Below are positions 55,344 to 63,994 of a DNA stretch of 64,000 nt, in pieces. The translations under genes and the position numbers were made by a program. Within the stretch, counting starts at the first letter, position 1. Each line of letters starts with the position of its first letter. Under the pieces are notes generated by a model. The model was not told where the DNA came from, made no database searches, and worked only from the letters and a program-made list of their open reading frames with translations. This stretch comes from DASTFY01 sp963813375 (GTDB lineage Bacteria; Actinomycetota; Acidimicrobiia; Acidimicrobiales; Ilumatobacteraceae): NCBI GenBank assembly GCA_963813375.1, contig CAWEYT010000017.1:186001-250000 (forward strand), given 5' to 3'.

Positions 55344-56348
55344 TCAGTGCGGCAGCGCCTCGACCAGCAGCCGGCAGACGGGCCAGGTCCCTTCCGAGGT
55401 GTTCGAGATGATCGTCCACGTCAGCGCACGCCCGGGATCGTGCACGCTGCGGAACGAGACGCCGGCGTCGTACCCCTCGAGGAACACGGCATCGCCGGAC
55501 TCGAACATCCAGAAGCCGAGCCCGTACCGCCGATCCTCCTCCGGATACTCGCTGCGCGGTCGCACCATCTCCGCGACCCTGGCCTTCGGCACGATCCGTC
55601 CCTCGAAGAGCGCGGACCAGAACGCGGACATGTCGGTGGTCGTCGAGTAGACGCCACCGTCCCCGTTGCCGCGGACAGGGAGGTGGAAGACGTTGGTCCG
55701 CGACACGTCCTCCATGTCGAGATAGCCGAGGGCGACCCCTCCGGGCAGTTCGTCCGAGCGGAGGAACTCGGTGTCGTGCATCCCGGCCGGACCGCAGACC
55801 CGCTGCGCCACCAGGTCGTGGTACGGGACGCCACTGGCCCGCTCGGCCAGCAGGGCCAGCACCATGAAACCGCCGTTGTTGTAGGCGAAACGTTCATCGG
55901 GCGGGAAGCTCGTCGGATAGCCGTCGAGGCGGGGGAGGAAGTCCTCTGTCGTCACCAGCTCGTGGACGGCGCCCATCACGTACTCGTCGATGCCGCGCCC
56001 CCCTTCCTCGTCGAGGTAGTCACCGATGCCGGACCGGTGGCCCAACAGGTGCTCCACGGTGACGCGGTCGTCGATCAGCGGCAGATCCTCGCCCAGGAGG
56101 GATCGGGCGGTGGTGGTCAGCGACAGGGTGCCCTCGTCGACGAGCGACATGACGACGAGGGCGGTGAACCCCTTGTTGCCGCTGGCCAGCGCGAACCGGG
56201 TGGTGGGCGTGTTGGCGATGCGCCATCCACGGTGGGCCCACCCGTACGCGACGTCGAGCTCGACCGCGCCGTCCCGCTCGATGCGCACCACGCCCGAGAA
56301 GTCGATCTCGCGCGCCACCTCGTCGACGGCGCCGGCCAGGTCGGTCAT
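55344..56348 (-). CDS. Serine hydrolase, class C beta-lactamase-like
   Basis: A 334-residue beta-lactamase-fold hydrolase (pfam Beta-lactamase). The SxxK motif is ALASGNKGFTALVVM near residue 56, and the YxN motif is FAYNNGGFMVLALL near residue 157; HRSGIGDYL is the usual LLxHRSG segment. No signal peptide is present, so it acts in the cytosol, unlike secreted lactamases; esterase, peptidase or transesterase activity is more likely. The ATG at 56348 overlaps the stop of the GNAT gene upstream (ATGA), so it is cotranslated with it. The C-terminal region YGLGFWMFESGDAVFLEGYDAGVSFRS completes the fold. The frame is intact. Confidence 0.87.
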   Translation of the reverse strand: MTDLAGAVDEVAREIDFSGVVRIERDGAVELDVAYGWAHRGWRIANTPTTRFALASGNKGFTALVVMSLVDEGTLSLTTTARSLLGEDLPLIDDRVTVEHLLGHRSGIGDYLDEEGGRGIDEYVMGAVHELVTTEDFLPRLDGYPTSFPPDERFAYNNGGFMVLALLAERASGVPYHDLVAQRVCGPAGMHDTEFLRSDELPGGVALGYLDMEDVSRTNVFHLPVRGNGDGGVYSTTTDMSAFWSALFEGRIVPKARVAEMVRPRSEYPEEDRRYGLGFWMFESGDAVFLEGYDAGVSFRSVHDPGRALTWTIISNTSEGTWPVCRLLVEALPH

Positions 56349-56770
56349 GACTGGAGCTCCAAGAGGCCCGCGAGGGTCGGCCGGAACCCACAGGCCTCGA
56401 GATAGAAGGGTTTCAAGGGCTCGTCGAAGTCCACGTGGAGGAACTCGCAGCCGGCGACGCGGGCCCCATCCGCGGCCGCCGCGACGACCTGCTGGCCGAG
56501 GCCCTCGCCGCGCACGCTCGCGGCGACCATCGTGTCCTGCAACCAGGCGTGGACCAGGCCGTCCCAGAGGACGTTCACGAAGCCGACCAGCTCGCCGTCC
56601 CGGCGGGCCGAAACCCAGCCGAGGCTGTGCGAGGCCGTGAGCTCACGCCAGTTCCACTCCGACTCGTCGAAGACGCGGGTCTCGAAGGCTTCGGCGTGGA
56701 GGCGGTTCACCTCGTCGTTGGTGAAGCTCCCTCGCCACTCGAGTGTGATGCTGCGGGTCGCGTCGCCCAT
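56345..56770 (-). CDS. GNAT family N-acetyltransferase
   Basis: A 141-residue acetyltransferase. The fold is visible in order: strand 1 (ITLEWRGSFTNDEVNRLHAEAF), central strands (LGWVSARRDGELVGFVNVLWD), motif A for acetyl-CoA (DTMVAASVRGEGLGQQVVAAAADGARVAG; the R-G-x-G-x-G/Q variant GEGLGQ), and the final strand/helix FLHVDFDEPLKPFYLEACGF. Substrate unknown. ATG 56770 (MGDATRSITLEW) follows the phenylalanine hydroxylase stop by 23 bases, and its stop overlaps the serine hydrolase start, so phhA, GNAT and hydrolase form one transcription unit. Confidence 0.87.
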   Translation of the reverse strand: MGDATRSITLEWRGSFTNDEVNRLHAEAFETRVFDESEWNWRELTASHSLGWVSARRDGELVGFVNVLWDGLVHAWLQDTMVAASVRGEGLGQQVVAAAADGARVAGCEFLHVDFDEPLKPFYLEACGFRPTLAGLLELQS

Positions 56771-56793
56771 CGTCGGGACGCTACCGGGCAGGG

Positions 56794-57647
56794 TCAGCGC
56801 ACCAGCTCGAGATACCGATCGTCGTCGTAGCTCGACAGGAAGCGGCCGAGCTCGTCGACGACGTGCCCGAGGGACCGCCCGGCGAAGAGCAGGGGCTGGT
56901 ACACCGTGATGTCGTACGGGGTCGTTCCCATCGCAACGATGTCGAAGCTCGCGGACCTCGGCACGACGGAACGCGTCGAGCTCGCCGAAGGAGGAGAGCA
57001 GCCCGGCGCCATAGGTGCGCAGCTCCCCGGCCTCCCAGGCCACGCCGAACTCGAAGCTGAACCAGAACACCCGGCTGAAGAACTCGTGTGCGGCATCGGT
57101 CTCCGCCCGCTGCGAGGCCTCGCCGGCCAACTGGTAGAGGTCGGCGAACGTCGGGCTGGCCAGCATGTTGGCGTGGCCCACGAGCTCGTGCACCACATCC
57201 GGCTCGGGCGTGTAGAGCGGGATCGAGTGGTGGCGGACGTACTGCGTCGAGCAGAACGTCCGGTCGGCCAGGCTCCCGTAGAACTCGCGGGTCGGGCACC
57301 AGTCCCGGCACGGGGCGCATGCGGAAGCCCGTCAGCGCGCGAAGACGGGCGCTGACCTCGCGAAGCTGGGGCACGCGGTCGCCGGGGAGGTCGAGGCGCG
57401 CCGCGGCGTCGAGGTACTCGTGCACGGCGTAGCGCTCGTGCTTGGCCGCCAGCTCCCGGGACACGAGCGCCCACAGCGCGTCCTCCTCGGGCGCGTACAC
57501 CACGTCCGGGATGGGATCGCCCGGACGGTACGCGGCACCGACCTCCGCGATGGCGTCCCGTCGTGCCCGATAGTCGGGATCCGACGCGCCCGGATGGTCA
57601 GCGGCGAGCTCGACAGCCGGACCGTTCAAGGTCGACGTGGTGCGCAT
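56794..57647 (-). CDS. phhA: Phenylalanine 4-monooxygenase, two frameshifts
   Basis: An iron- and tetrahydropterin-dependent aromatic amino acid hydroxylase converting phenylalanine to tyrosine. After repair, 283 residues: SRELAAKHERYAVHEYLDAAARLDLPGDRVPQLREVS, LTGFRMRPVPGLVPTREFYGSLADRTFCSTQYVRHHSIPLYTPEPDVVHELVGHANML (His-x4-His iron ligands), FWFSFEFGVAWEAGELRTYGAGLLSSFGEL (Glu ligand) and the tail FDIVAMGTTPYDITVYQPLLFAG. An extra G after CCC at 57293 and one extra base near 56950 interrupt the frame. Start ATG 57647. Divergent from an Lrp-type regulator across 114 bases, which suggests induction by an aromatic amino acid. Confidence 0.9.
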
Positions 57648-57700
57648 GGCCCCAGTCAACCAGCGGAGGGACCGTTCATCCAGCCGTCAGGTCGAGATCC

Positions 57701-57723
57701 AGACGTTTGTCTCGCTCAGTGAG
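57701..57723. promoter_or_regulatory. Inverted-repeat pair in the phhA/Lrp divergent region
   Basis: AGACGTTTGTCT (57701-57712; AGAC/GTCT arms) is followed by CTCAGTGAG (57715-57723). Both are small palindromes, centred about 13 bases apart, in the only gap between phhA and its divergent Lrp-type gene, where such regulators normally bind. No motif was tested against other sites. Confidence 0.35.
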
Positions 57724-57761
57724 TGTCCAGAGTTCTCCGATCGTCTGACTAGCATGGTCGA

Positions 57762-58232
57762 ATGGCAGAAGACGTCCAGCTCGACGGCGTCGACGCCAGC
57801 CTCATCCGTGAGCTGGTGACCGACGGGCGGCTGTCCATGAACGAGCTCGCCGCCCGGGCCGGGGTATCGAGAGCCACCGCCTACAGCAGGGTCGAGCGCC
57901 TGCGCCGGGACGGCGTCATCACGGGGTTCACGGCCACCGTGGACCCCGCCCGGGTCGGCTACGGCGTGACGGCCCTCATTCTTCTCAACGTCCGCCAGAG
58001 CGACTGGCGGGAGGCCCGGGACGCCTTCCTCGCCATCCCCGGGCTCTCGTACCTGGCCATGACCAGCGGCGCCTTCGACATGGCGATGGTGGTGCGAGCG
58101 CCGGATGTGCACCACCTGCGGGACGTCGTGCTGGGCGAGTTGCACGACATCGCGCACGTCCGTAGCACGCAGACGGTCTTCGTGCTCGAGGAGCACGGAC
58201 CGCTCCCGCTGCCGGAGGGCGGTCCACCATGA
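57762..58232 (+). CDS. Lrp/AsnC family transcriptional regulator
   Basis: A 156-residue feast/famine regulator. N-terminal HTH: LDGVDASLIRELVTDGRLSMNELAARAGVSRATAYSRVERLRRDGVITGFTATVDPARVG; C-terminal RAM/AsnC ligand domain: TALILLNVRQSDWREARDAFLAIPGLSYLAMTSGAFDMAMVVRAPDVHHLRDVVLGELHDIAHVRSTQTVFVL. These proteins form octamers that sense amino acids. The divergent arrangement with phenylalanine hydroxylase suggests control by phenylalanine or tyrosine. The ATG at 57762 is only a few bases from a TAGCAT-like -10 element, so the message may be leaderless. It converges on the first amt gene. Confidence 0.9.
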   Translation: MAEDVQLDGVDASLIRELVTDGRLSMNELAARAGVSRATAYSRVERLRRDGVITGFTATVDPARVGYGVTALILLNVRQSDWREARDAFLAIPGLSYLAMTSGAFDMAMVVRAPDVHHLRDVVLGELHDIAHVRSTQTVFVLEEHGPLPLPEGGPP

Positions 58233-58250
58233 GCCGCCCGCGCCTGGCGA

Positions 58251-59498
58251 TCAGGCGGCGTAGGCCTCCTCGGCATGCTCGGCGAGGTCCAGGCCTTCCT
58301 CCTCCTGGGCCGGCGTGATGCGCAGTCCGATCGTCTTGTGCAGCGCCATGCCGATGATGAAGGTGACCACGAACGAGTAGGCGATCGTCACCACCGAGGC
58401 CACGAGCTGGTCCCCGAGCAGTGAGAGTCCGCCGCCGAGGAAGAGCCCTTCGTCGACGACGGCCGGGTTGATGGCCGAGTCGGCGAAGAGCCCGAGCAGC
58501 AGCGAACCGGCCAGGCCGCCGACGAGGTGCACGGCGATCACGTCGAGGCTGTCGTCGAGCTTGAAGGCCCGCTTGATGCCGAGGGCGAGGTAGCAGACCG
58601 CCCCGGTGACGAGACCGATGTAGACGGGCGCCATCCCTCCGACGAAGCCGGCGCAAGGCGTGATGGCGACCAGGCCGGCGACGGCGCCCGAGGCTGCCCC
58701 GAGGGTCGTGGCGTGCCCACTCTCCAGCCGCTCCACGACCAACCACCCGAGCATGGCGGCCGACGCGGCGAGGAAGGTGTTCATGATGGCCTGGGCCGCG
58801 ATGCCGTCGGCAGCCAGGGCCGACCCGGCGTTGAACCCGGCCCACCCGAACCAGAGGATGCCGGTGCCGATGATCGTCAGCGGGAGGTTGTGCGGGCGCA
58901 TGGGCGTCTCCGGGTAGCCCTTGCGCACGCCGAGGATGATCACGAGGGCGACGGCGGCCGCACCGGCGTTCATGTGCACCACGGCCCCGCCGGCGAAGTC
59001 GAGCGCGCCCAACTCGTAGAGGAAGCCACCGCCGAAGACCCAGTGGGCGACGGGTCCGTACACGAGGATCAGCCAGAGGCCGATGAAGATGGCGTAGGCG
59101 CTGAACTTGAGCCGATCCGCCGTGGCGCCCGTGATGAGCGCCGGCGTGATGATGGCGAAGGTCATCTGGTAGGCGCAGAACAGCACGAAGGGGATGGTCA
59201 GGAAGCCGAGGAAGCTGTCCGGCCCGCCGGGTGCCGCGCCGGGGGTGACGTCCTTCAGGAACGCGTAGTCGAGGTTCCCGATGAAGCCGCCGTTGCCGGC
59301 GTCACCGAAGGCCAGGCTGAACGCGATGGCCACCCAGAGGATGGCGAGCAGGCCCATGGCGAAGAAGTTCTGCATCAGCATCCCGAGCACGTTCTTCGAA
59401 CGGACCATGCCGCCGTAGAAGAGCGCCAATCCCGGCGTCATGAACAGGACCAGGGCCGTCGCGATCAGCACCCAGGCGGTGTTGCCCTGTATCCACAC
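58251..59498 (-). CDS. amt: Ammonium transporter (Amt), first copy
   Basis: A 415-residue Amt channel subunit with 11 membrane helices. GTG 59498 is chosen because the mature topology begins at once (WIQGNTAWVLIATALVLFMTPGLALFYGGMVRSKNVL) and AAGGAG is upstream. Signature segments: VLFCAYQMTFAIITPALITGA, pore His in FAGGAVVHMNAGAAAVAL and second pore His in LDVIAVHLVGGLAGSLLLG, WFGWAGFNAGSALAADG. The C-terminal regulatory tail (EEGLDLAEHAEEAYA) is present, the part contacted by PII proteins, yet no glnK/glnB gene adjoins. A GlnR-like direct repeat lies upstream. The frame is intact. Confidence 0.93.
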   Translation of the reverse strand: MWIQGNTAWVLIATALVLFMTPGLALFYGGMVRSKNVLGMLMQNFFAMGLLAILWVAIAFSLAFGDAGNGGFIGNLDYAFLKDVTPGAAPGGPDSFLGFLTIPFVLFCAYQMTFAIITPALITGATADRLKFSAYAIFIGLWLILVYGPVAHWVFGGGFLYELGALDFAGGAVVHMNAGAAAVALVIILGVRKGYPETPMRPHNLPLTIIGTGILWFGWAGFNAGSALAADGIAAQAIMNTFLAASAAMLGWLVVERLESGHATTLGAASGAVAGLVAITPCAGFVGGMAPVYIGLVTGAVCYLALGIKRAFKLDDSLDVIAVHLVGGLAGSLLLGLFADSAINPAVVDEGLFLGGGLSLLGDQLVASVVTIAYSFVVTFIIGMALHKTIGLRITPAQEEEGLDLAEHAEEAYAA

Positions 59499-59547
59499 CC
59501 ACTCCTTCGCTCGATGTGTGAGATAGGCGAAAGATTTCCCACCGTTC

Positions 59548-59563
59548 GTTTCGCGGTTGTTTC
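59548..59563 (-). promoter_or_regulatory. GlnR-like box upstream of amt
   Basis: On the minus strand GAAAC, six bases, GAAAC (59563-59548), about 50 bases before the amt start. This gives the AC-n9-AC core spacing of actinobacterial GlnR half-sites. A third GGAAAT follows. Nitrogen-limitation control of amt by GlnR is the norm in actinobacteria; the assignment is by resemblance. Confidence 0.45.
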
Positions 59564-59669
59564 GCCGCTGGGACGTCGCGGGCACGGACAGCTTCTACCG
59601 TCAGCGGCACATGATCGGCACGAGAGCGGCAGCTTGCTGACGTGACTCTGAACGGCGCCGAGGTGAGCC

Positions 59670-60191
59670 TCAGCGCTCGGTGGGCTCCCGGGGCACCTCG
59701 AGCAGGTAGCCGCGGCCGCGGACGTTGTGCAGTTGCAGACCGACCACCCGCACCCGGCGACCGACCCGACCCATCACGGCCTTCATCGCCGTCGAGTCCG
59801 CGCTGCCACCGGTCCTCGCGTAGATGTCCCGCAGCGCGTCGGCCCCGACGAGCCGGCCCGCATGGTCGACGAGCTGCTCCACGACCGCCACCTGCGAGGG
59901 CGGGATGGGCACCCACCGACGCCCGAGCCAGAGCAGACCGTGCTCGTCGACCCGGGGCGCGGCGTCGCGTGGGACCCGCGATCGCAAGGTCGCCTGGCGG
60001 GCCATCACCTCGCTCACGTCGACCGGTGCTCTCACCCAGTCCTCGAGCACATCCCAATCCGCCGGCGGCGGGTGCCCCTGCGCGACCACGAGCAGCCGAG
60101 GTCGCCCCGCCCGCGCCAGCTCGCGCCGCTGGTCCTCCTGTGCCGGCCAGTCGATCAGCGGCACGTCGGGCACGTGCGGGTCTGCGCCCAC
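59670..60191 (-). CDS. Winged-helix transcriptional regulator with degenerate receiver-like N-terminus
   Basis: A 173-residue protein from GTG 60191. The C-terminal 90 residues are an OmpR/PhoB-type winged helix (LGRRWVPIPPSQVAVVEQLVDHAGRLVGADALRDIYARTGGSADSTAMKAVMGRVGRRVRVVGLQLHNVRGRGYLLEV). The N-terminal 75 residues contain alternating strands and helices (RPRLLVVAQGHPPP, DVLEDWVRAP) with no phosphoacceptor Asp in the receiver position, so it would be an orphan, phosphorylation-independent regulator, like GlnR but shorter and not close in sequence. It sits between nhaA and amt, all on the minus strand, so control of ammonium transport or pH homeostasis is plausible. Confidence 0.75.
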   Translation of the reverse strand: MGADPHVPDVPLIDWPAQEDQRRELARAGRPRLLVVAQGHPPPADWDVLEDWVRAPVDVSEVMARQATLRSRVPRDAAPRVDEHGLLWLGRRWVPIPPSQVAVVEQLVDHAGRLVGADALRDIYARTGGSADSTAMKAVMGRVGRRVRVVGLQLHNVRGRGYLLEVPREPTER

Positions 60192-60219
60192 GGGCGCGGA
60201 CGGTACCGGTCGCCAACCC

Positions 60220-61615
60220 TCAGCGGGACGCACCTGCTGGCGTGGCACTCGGGATCGGCACGCCGACCGGCTCCTCCCGTCGCCGCTCGGGAACCGTGCG
60301 CAGCAGCAGGAAACCCAGGGCCCCGGCCGCTGCGCTGGCGACCAGGATGCCGATCTTGGCCGACGACACGAGCGCGGGCACGTCGAACGACAGGCCGGTG
60401 ACGTAGAGGGCCACCGTGAACCCGATCCCTGCGGTGACGGCGAGCCCGACCATGTGCCGCCACGTGACCGACGCGGGCAGCCGGCCGACCCCCAGCCGGA
60501 CGGCGAGCCAGGCCCCACCGAACACGCCGATCGGTCTTCCCCAGCACCAGCCCCGCGACGACCCCGAGCGTCACCGCGCATGTCGAGCCCGCCCGTCTGG
60601 AGGCGGACGCCCGCGTTGACCAGTGCGAACAGCGGCACGATGCCGAAGGCGACCCACAGGTTGAGCCGTCCTTCGATCCGCTCCAACGGGGACGCCGTCT
60701 CCATGGCGTAGCGGGCCAGGTCCTCGGCCGCCACCTCGTCGCTGGTCTCGATGCGGTCGACGAGACCGTGGGCGACGTCGCCGAACTCGGACGGGTCGTG
60801 GAACGGTCGCGTCGGTGTGAGCAGACCGAACACCACGCCGGCGATCGCCGCCTCCACCCCGCAGCGGTACATCGCGTACCAGCACAGGGCGCCCAGCACG
60901 ACGTAGGGGACCATCGACCGCACCTCGAGACGCCGCAAGGCCAGCGTCACGAGGACGCTGACTGCGGCCAGGGCGAGCCAGGCCAGGCGCACGTCGTCGG
61001 CGTAGAAGATGGCGATCACGACGATGCCGCCGACGTCGTCCACCACAGCCAGCGTGAGGATGAAGATGCGCGCGCCGAGCGGCACGCGGGATCCGGCCAG
61101 CGTCACCACGCCGACCGCGAACGCGATGTCCGTCGCCACCGGGATGCCCCAGCCGCCCGCGCCCGGGGTGGCCGGCGTTGAGCAGGGCGTAGATGAGAGC
61201 CGGCACCAGCATGCCGCCGAGCGCGGCGATGGCCGGGAGCGCCGCCGCACGGCGGTCGCGCAGCTCGCCCGTCACGAGCTGGCGCTTGATCTCGAGCCCG
61301 GCCAGGAGGAAGAAGAGCGTCATGAGGCCGTCGTTGACGACGGCGTGGAGGTCGAGCTCGAGCTGCACGAGCGAGCCGAAGCTCAGGTCGAACGGCGTGC
61401 TGCAGGAAGCGTTCGTAGGACTCGTGCCACGCCGAGTTGGCCCACACCAGCGCGGCGAGCGCGGCGACAAGCATGACGATCGCCGCCGGCGGCCTCCACC
61501 TGAGCGAAGCGGAGCGCCGGCCGGACGAAGGCCCGGGGGACGAAGCGGTCGGAGTCCTTCCAAGTGGGGCGGACCGACGGGAACGGTGCCGTTGGCCGGC
61601 GGCTGGTCCGTTCAC
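60220..61615 (-). CDS. nhaA: NhaA family Na+/H+ antiporter, multiple frameshifts
   Basis: An inner-membrane antiporter exchanging Na+ for H+. Pieces in order after repair: DSDRFVPRAFVRPALRFAQVEAAGG, MLVAALAALVWANSAWHESY, FGSLVQLELDLHAVVNDGLMTLFFLLAGLEIKRQLVTGEL, ALPAIAALGGMLVPALIYALLN, WGIPVATDIAFAVGVVTLAGSRVP (the ATDIAF transport aspartate region), FILTLAVVDDVGGIVVIAIFYAD (adjacent Asp-Asp, the Na+/H+ site), and TAGIGFTVALYVTGLSFDV near the C-terminus. At least five single-base insertions occur between 60540 and 61480. The start is uncertain; GTG 61615 overlaps the amt stop but needs a further shift. Ammonium entry and Na+/H+ exchange may be coupled in pH control. Confidence 0.82.
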
Positions 61616-63201
61616 GGCCGGCCCGACGCGCCGGTGCTCGGGGTCCGGATGGCGACTCCGGACCCCGAGGCCGACTGCACGCTCACGCGTCGACGGGGAC
61701 CTTCCGGGGGACCTGTGCGCCTGCCGGTGCGTTGCGTGCCGACGCCGCTGTGGGAACCCTGGAACTCGGGGTAGGCGAGGACGCCCATCTCCGGCAGGTC
61801 GAGGCCGGCCATCTCGTCCTCCGGCGTCGGGCGGATGCCGCCCTTCGTGAGGGCGTTCTGGATCTTGAAGAAGGCGAAGGCGATCCCGAAGATCACCGTG
61901 CCGATGACCGCGGCGCCGAGCAGCTGGGCGCCGAACTGGCCCCAGTCGCCCTTGATGATGCCCTCGACGCCGGTGGAGTCGGAGCCGTTCCAGCCGGCGC
62001 CGTAGCTGCCGTTGGCGAAGATGCCGACGGCCAGAACGCCGAAGCACCCGCACACACCGTGGACGCTGACCGCGCCCACGGGGTCGTCGACCTTGAGCTT
62101 GCGCTCGACGAAGAAGACGGACTCGATCACGAGGACGCCGGCCACACAGCCGATGACCGCGGCCGCCCAGGGCGCCACGAAGGCGCAGGGGGCGGTGATG
62201 GCGACCAGGCCGGCCAGCATGCCGTTGGCCATCATGCCCGGGTCTGGCTTGCCGGTCCGGCGGGTGATCCAGAACATGGCCACGATCGAGCCGAAGGCGC
62301 CGGCGATGGCGGTGTTCGTCGCCACGACGGCGAACTGGACGTCGGTGGAGGCGAGGGTCGACGCCGCGTTGAAGCCGAACCAGCCGAACAGCAGGATGAA
62401 CGTGCCGAGCATCGCCATCGGGATGTGGTGGCCCGGCAGCGCCCGCGGCGTGCCGTCCTTGGCGAACTTGCCGATGCGGGGACCGAGCACGATCGCTCCG
62501 GCCAGCGCCGCCACGCCACCGACCATGTGGACGACGCCGGAGCCGGCGAAGTCGACATACCCGGCGCCGAGGCTCATCGTGTCCCAGGTCTTGGCCAGCC
62601 AGCCGCCGCCCCACGTCCAGGCCGCGAAGAGCGGGTAGTAGATGGCGCCGCAGAACAGGCCCCAGACGACGAAGCTGTTCCACTTCCACCGCTCGGCCAT
62701 GGCGCCGGTCGGGATCGTGGCCACCGTGTCCATGAAGGCGACCATGTAGAGGAAGAAGCCGACGAGCGCCGGCGTGATGCCTCCACCCGACAGCGCCCAG
62801 CCGCCCTTCCACAGGAACGTCCAGTTGCCCGACCCGACGAGCGAGCCGCCGATCGGGGCGTCGAGCCCGAACAGGGAGTAGGAGAAGCCACCGAACGCGA
62901 GCGGGAAGCCGACGAAGAAGAAGCCGATGAACCCGAGGCCGAAGATGGCGAAGTTGGTGCTGACGACGTGCGCGGCGTGCTTGGCCCGGCAGAAGCCGGT
63001 CTCGACCAGCGCGAAGCCGGCCTGCATGAAGATCACGAGGACGGCGCCGATCACGATCCACAGCAGGTTCGTCGACACCGCCAGCGAGTACACGTCGGAG
63101 GTCGTCGCCGCGGGGTCGAACTCCTGCCCGAAGGCCGGTCCGGCGCACAGCAGCGACAACGTCGCGCCGCCGACGACGGCAAGCAGTGCTTTCTTCTTCA
63201 C
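61612..63201 (-). CDS. amt: Ammonium transporter (Amt), second copy with signal peptide
   Basis: A 529-residue Amt/Rh-type channel. Unlike the first copy it begins with a cleavable signal peptide (KKKALLAVVGGATLSLLCAGPAFG) and an extracytoplasmic leader; GTG 63201 has GAGGAAG upstream. Signatures: FMQAGFALVETGFCRAKHAAHVVSTNF, WTFLWKGGWALSGG, pore His in FAGSGVVHMVGGVAALAGA, ILLFGWFGFNAASTLAST, and second His in GAVSVHGVCGCFGVLAVG. The C-terminal cytoplasmic tail is long (about 70 residues after YPEFQGSHSGVGT), Arg/Ser/Gly-rich and unlike the PII-binding tail of copy one. It is the first gene of a minus-strand set with nhaA and a regulator. The frame is intact. Confidence 0.93.
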   Translation of the reverse strand: MKKKALLAVVGGATLSLLCAGPAFGQEFDPAATTSDVYSLAVSTNLLWIVIGAVLVIFMQAGFALVETGFCRAKHAAHVVSTNFAIFGLGFIGFFFVGFPLAFGGFSYSLFGLDAPIGGSLVGSGNWTFLWKGGWALSGGGITPALVGFFLYMVAFMDTVATIPTGAMAERWKWNSFVVWGLFCGAIYYPLFAAWTWGGGWLAKTWDTMSLGAGYVDFAGSGVVHMVGGVAALAGAIVLGPRIGKFAKDGTPRALPGHHIPMAMLGTFILLFGWFGFNAASTLASTDVQFAVVATNTAIAGAFGSIVAMFWITRRTGKPDPGMMANGMLAGLVAITAPCAFVAPWAAAVIGCVAGVLVIESVFFVERKLKVDDPVGAVSVHGVCGCFGVLAVGIFANGSYGAGWNGSDSTGVEGIIKGDWGQFGAQLLGAAVIGTVIFGIAFAFFKIQNALTKGGIRPTPEDEMAGLDLPEMGVLAYPEFQGSHSGVGTQRTGRRTGPPEGPRRRVSVQSASGSGVAIRTPSTGASGRP

Positions 63202-63356
63202 CTGATGGTCTTCCTCTCGCTCGGACCCCGCCGCACGCGGCGGACCCACGGGGGCTACCTGTCAGGTTCCTGTTTAGGAGACATCCATTTCGTGAGCGTT
63301 CGCCGCTGGTGTTCGTCGCGTATCGCTCGTCTGGCGTGTTTCTGACGCGAACCCCG

Positions 63357-63939
63357 TCAACGGGCGCCGTCGCGGTCCAGCCACTTGTGCGGCGTCTCGG
63401 GCACCGGGCCGGTGGCGAGCGCGATCGCCTCGTCCACGGTCACCGTGCGCTGGAGCAGCATGCGATGAGCGGGACGGACGAAGCCGTGCTCGACGGCGGC
63501 ATCGAAGAACTGCACCAACGGCTCCAGAACCCGTCGACGTCGAGCAGGACCACGGGCTTGGCCTGCAGCCCGAGCTGCGTCCAGGTCAGCGCCTCGGCCA
63601 GCTCGTCGAGGGTGCCGAAGCCACCGGGCAGCGCGATGAACCCGCCGACAGCGAGGCCATGAGCGCCTTGCGCTCGTGCATCGACCCGACGACGTGGAGC
63701 GTCGTCAGGCCGCGGTGGGCGACCTCGGCCCGCTCGAGGAACTCGGGGATGACGCCCGTGACCTCGCCGCCGGCGTCGAGCACGGCGTCGGCCACCACGC
63801 CCATCAGCCCAACGTCGCCGCCACCGCACACGAGGCCGATGCCCCTGCCGGCGAGGGCCTTCCCGAGCCGCGCCGCGGTGTCGGCGAAGCCGGGCGCGGC
63901 CCCGGCGTTGGACCCGCAGAACACGCACAGCCGGACCAC
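63357..63939 (-). CDS. TIGR00730 (LOG) family Rossmann-fold protein, two frameshifts
   Basis: About 194 residues after repair. LCVFCGSNAGAAPGFADTAARLGKALAGRGIGLVCGGGDVGLMGVVADAVLDAGGEVTGVIPEFL, then VGSMHERKALMA (substrate-binding Met-His-x-Arg-Lys) and the catalytic PGGFGTLDELAEALTWTQLG, the PGGxGTxxE motif of lysine-decarboxylase-like cytokinin riboside-5'-monophosphate phosphoribohydrolases. They release a base from nucleoside monophosphates. Missing single Gs in G-runs near 63655 and 63530 shift the frame; the C-terminus reads VDEAIALATGPVPETPHKWLDRDGAR. GTG 63939 is the preferred start. A hairpin immediately upstream may contain its promoter. Confidence 0.85.
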
Positions 63940-63947
63940 GGCGCCGA

Positions 63948-63994
63948 GTCTCGCGGAGCACAGTTGCGAAATCCGCAACGGATCTCCGCGAGAC
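63948..63994. repeat. Strong double inverted repeat at the window end
   Basis: Outer 11-base perfect arms GTCTCGCGGAG (63948-63958) and CTCCGCGAGAC (63984-63994), with a nested perfect GTTGCG (63963-63968) and CGCAAC (63974-63979) around AAATC. It resembles the nested design of the element at 9127-9201. It starts 9 bases upstream of the LOG-family start. Confidence 0.65.
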
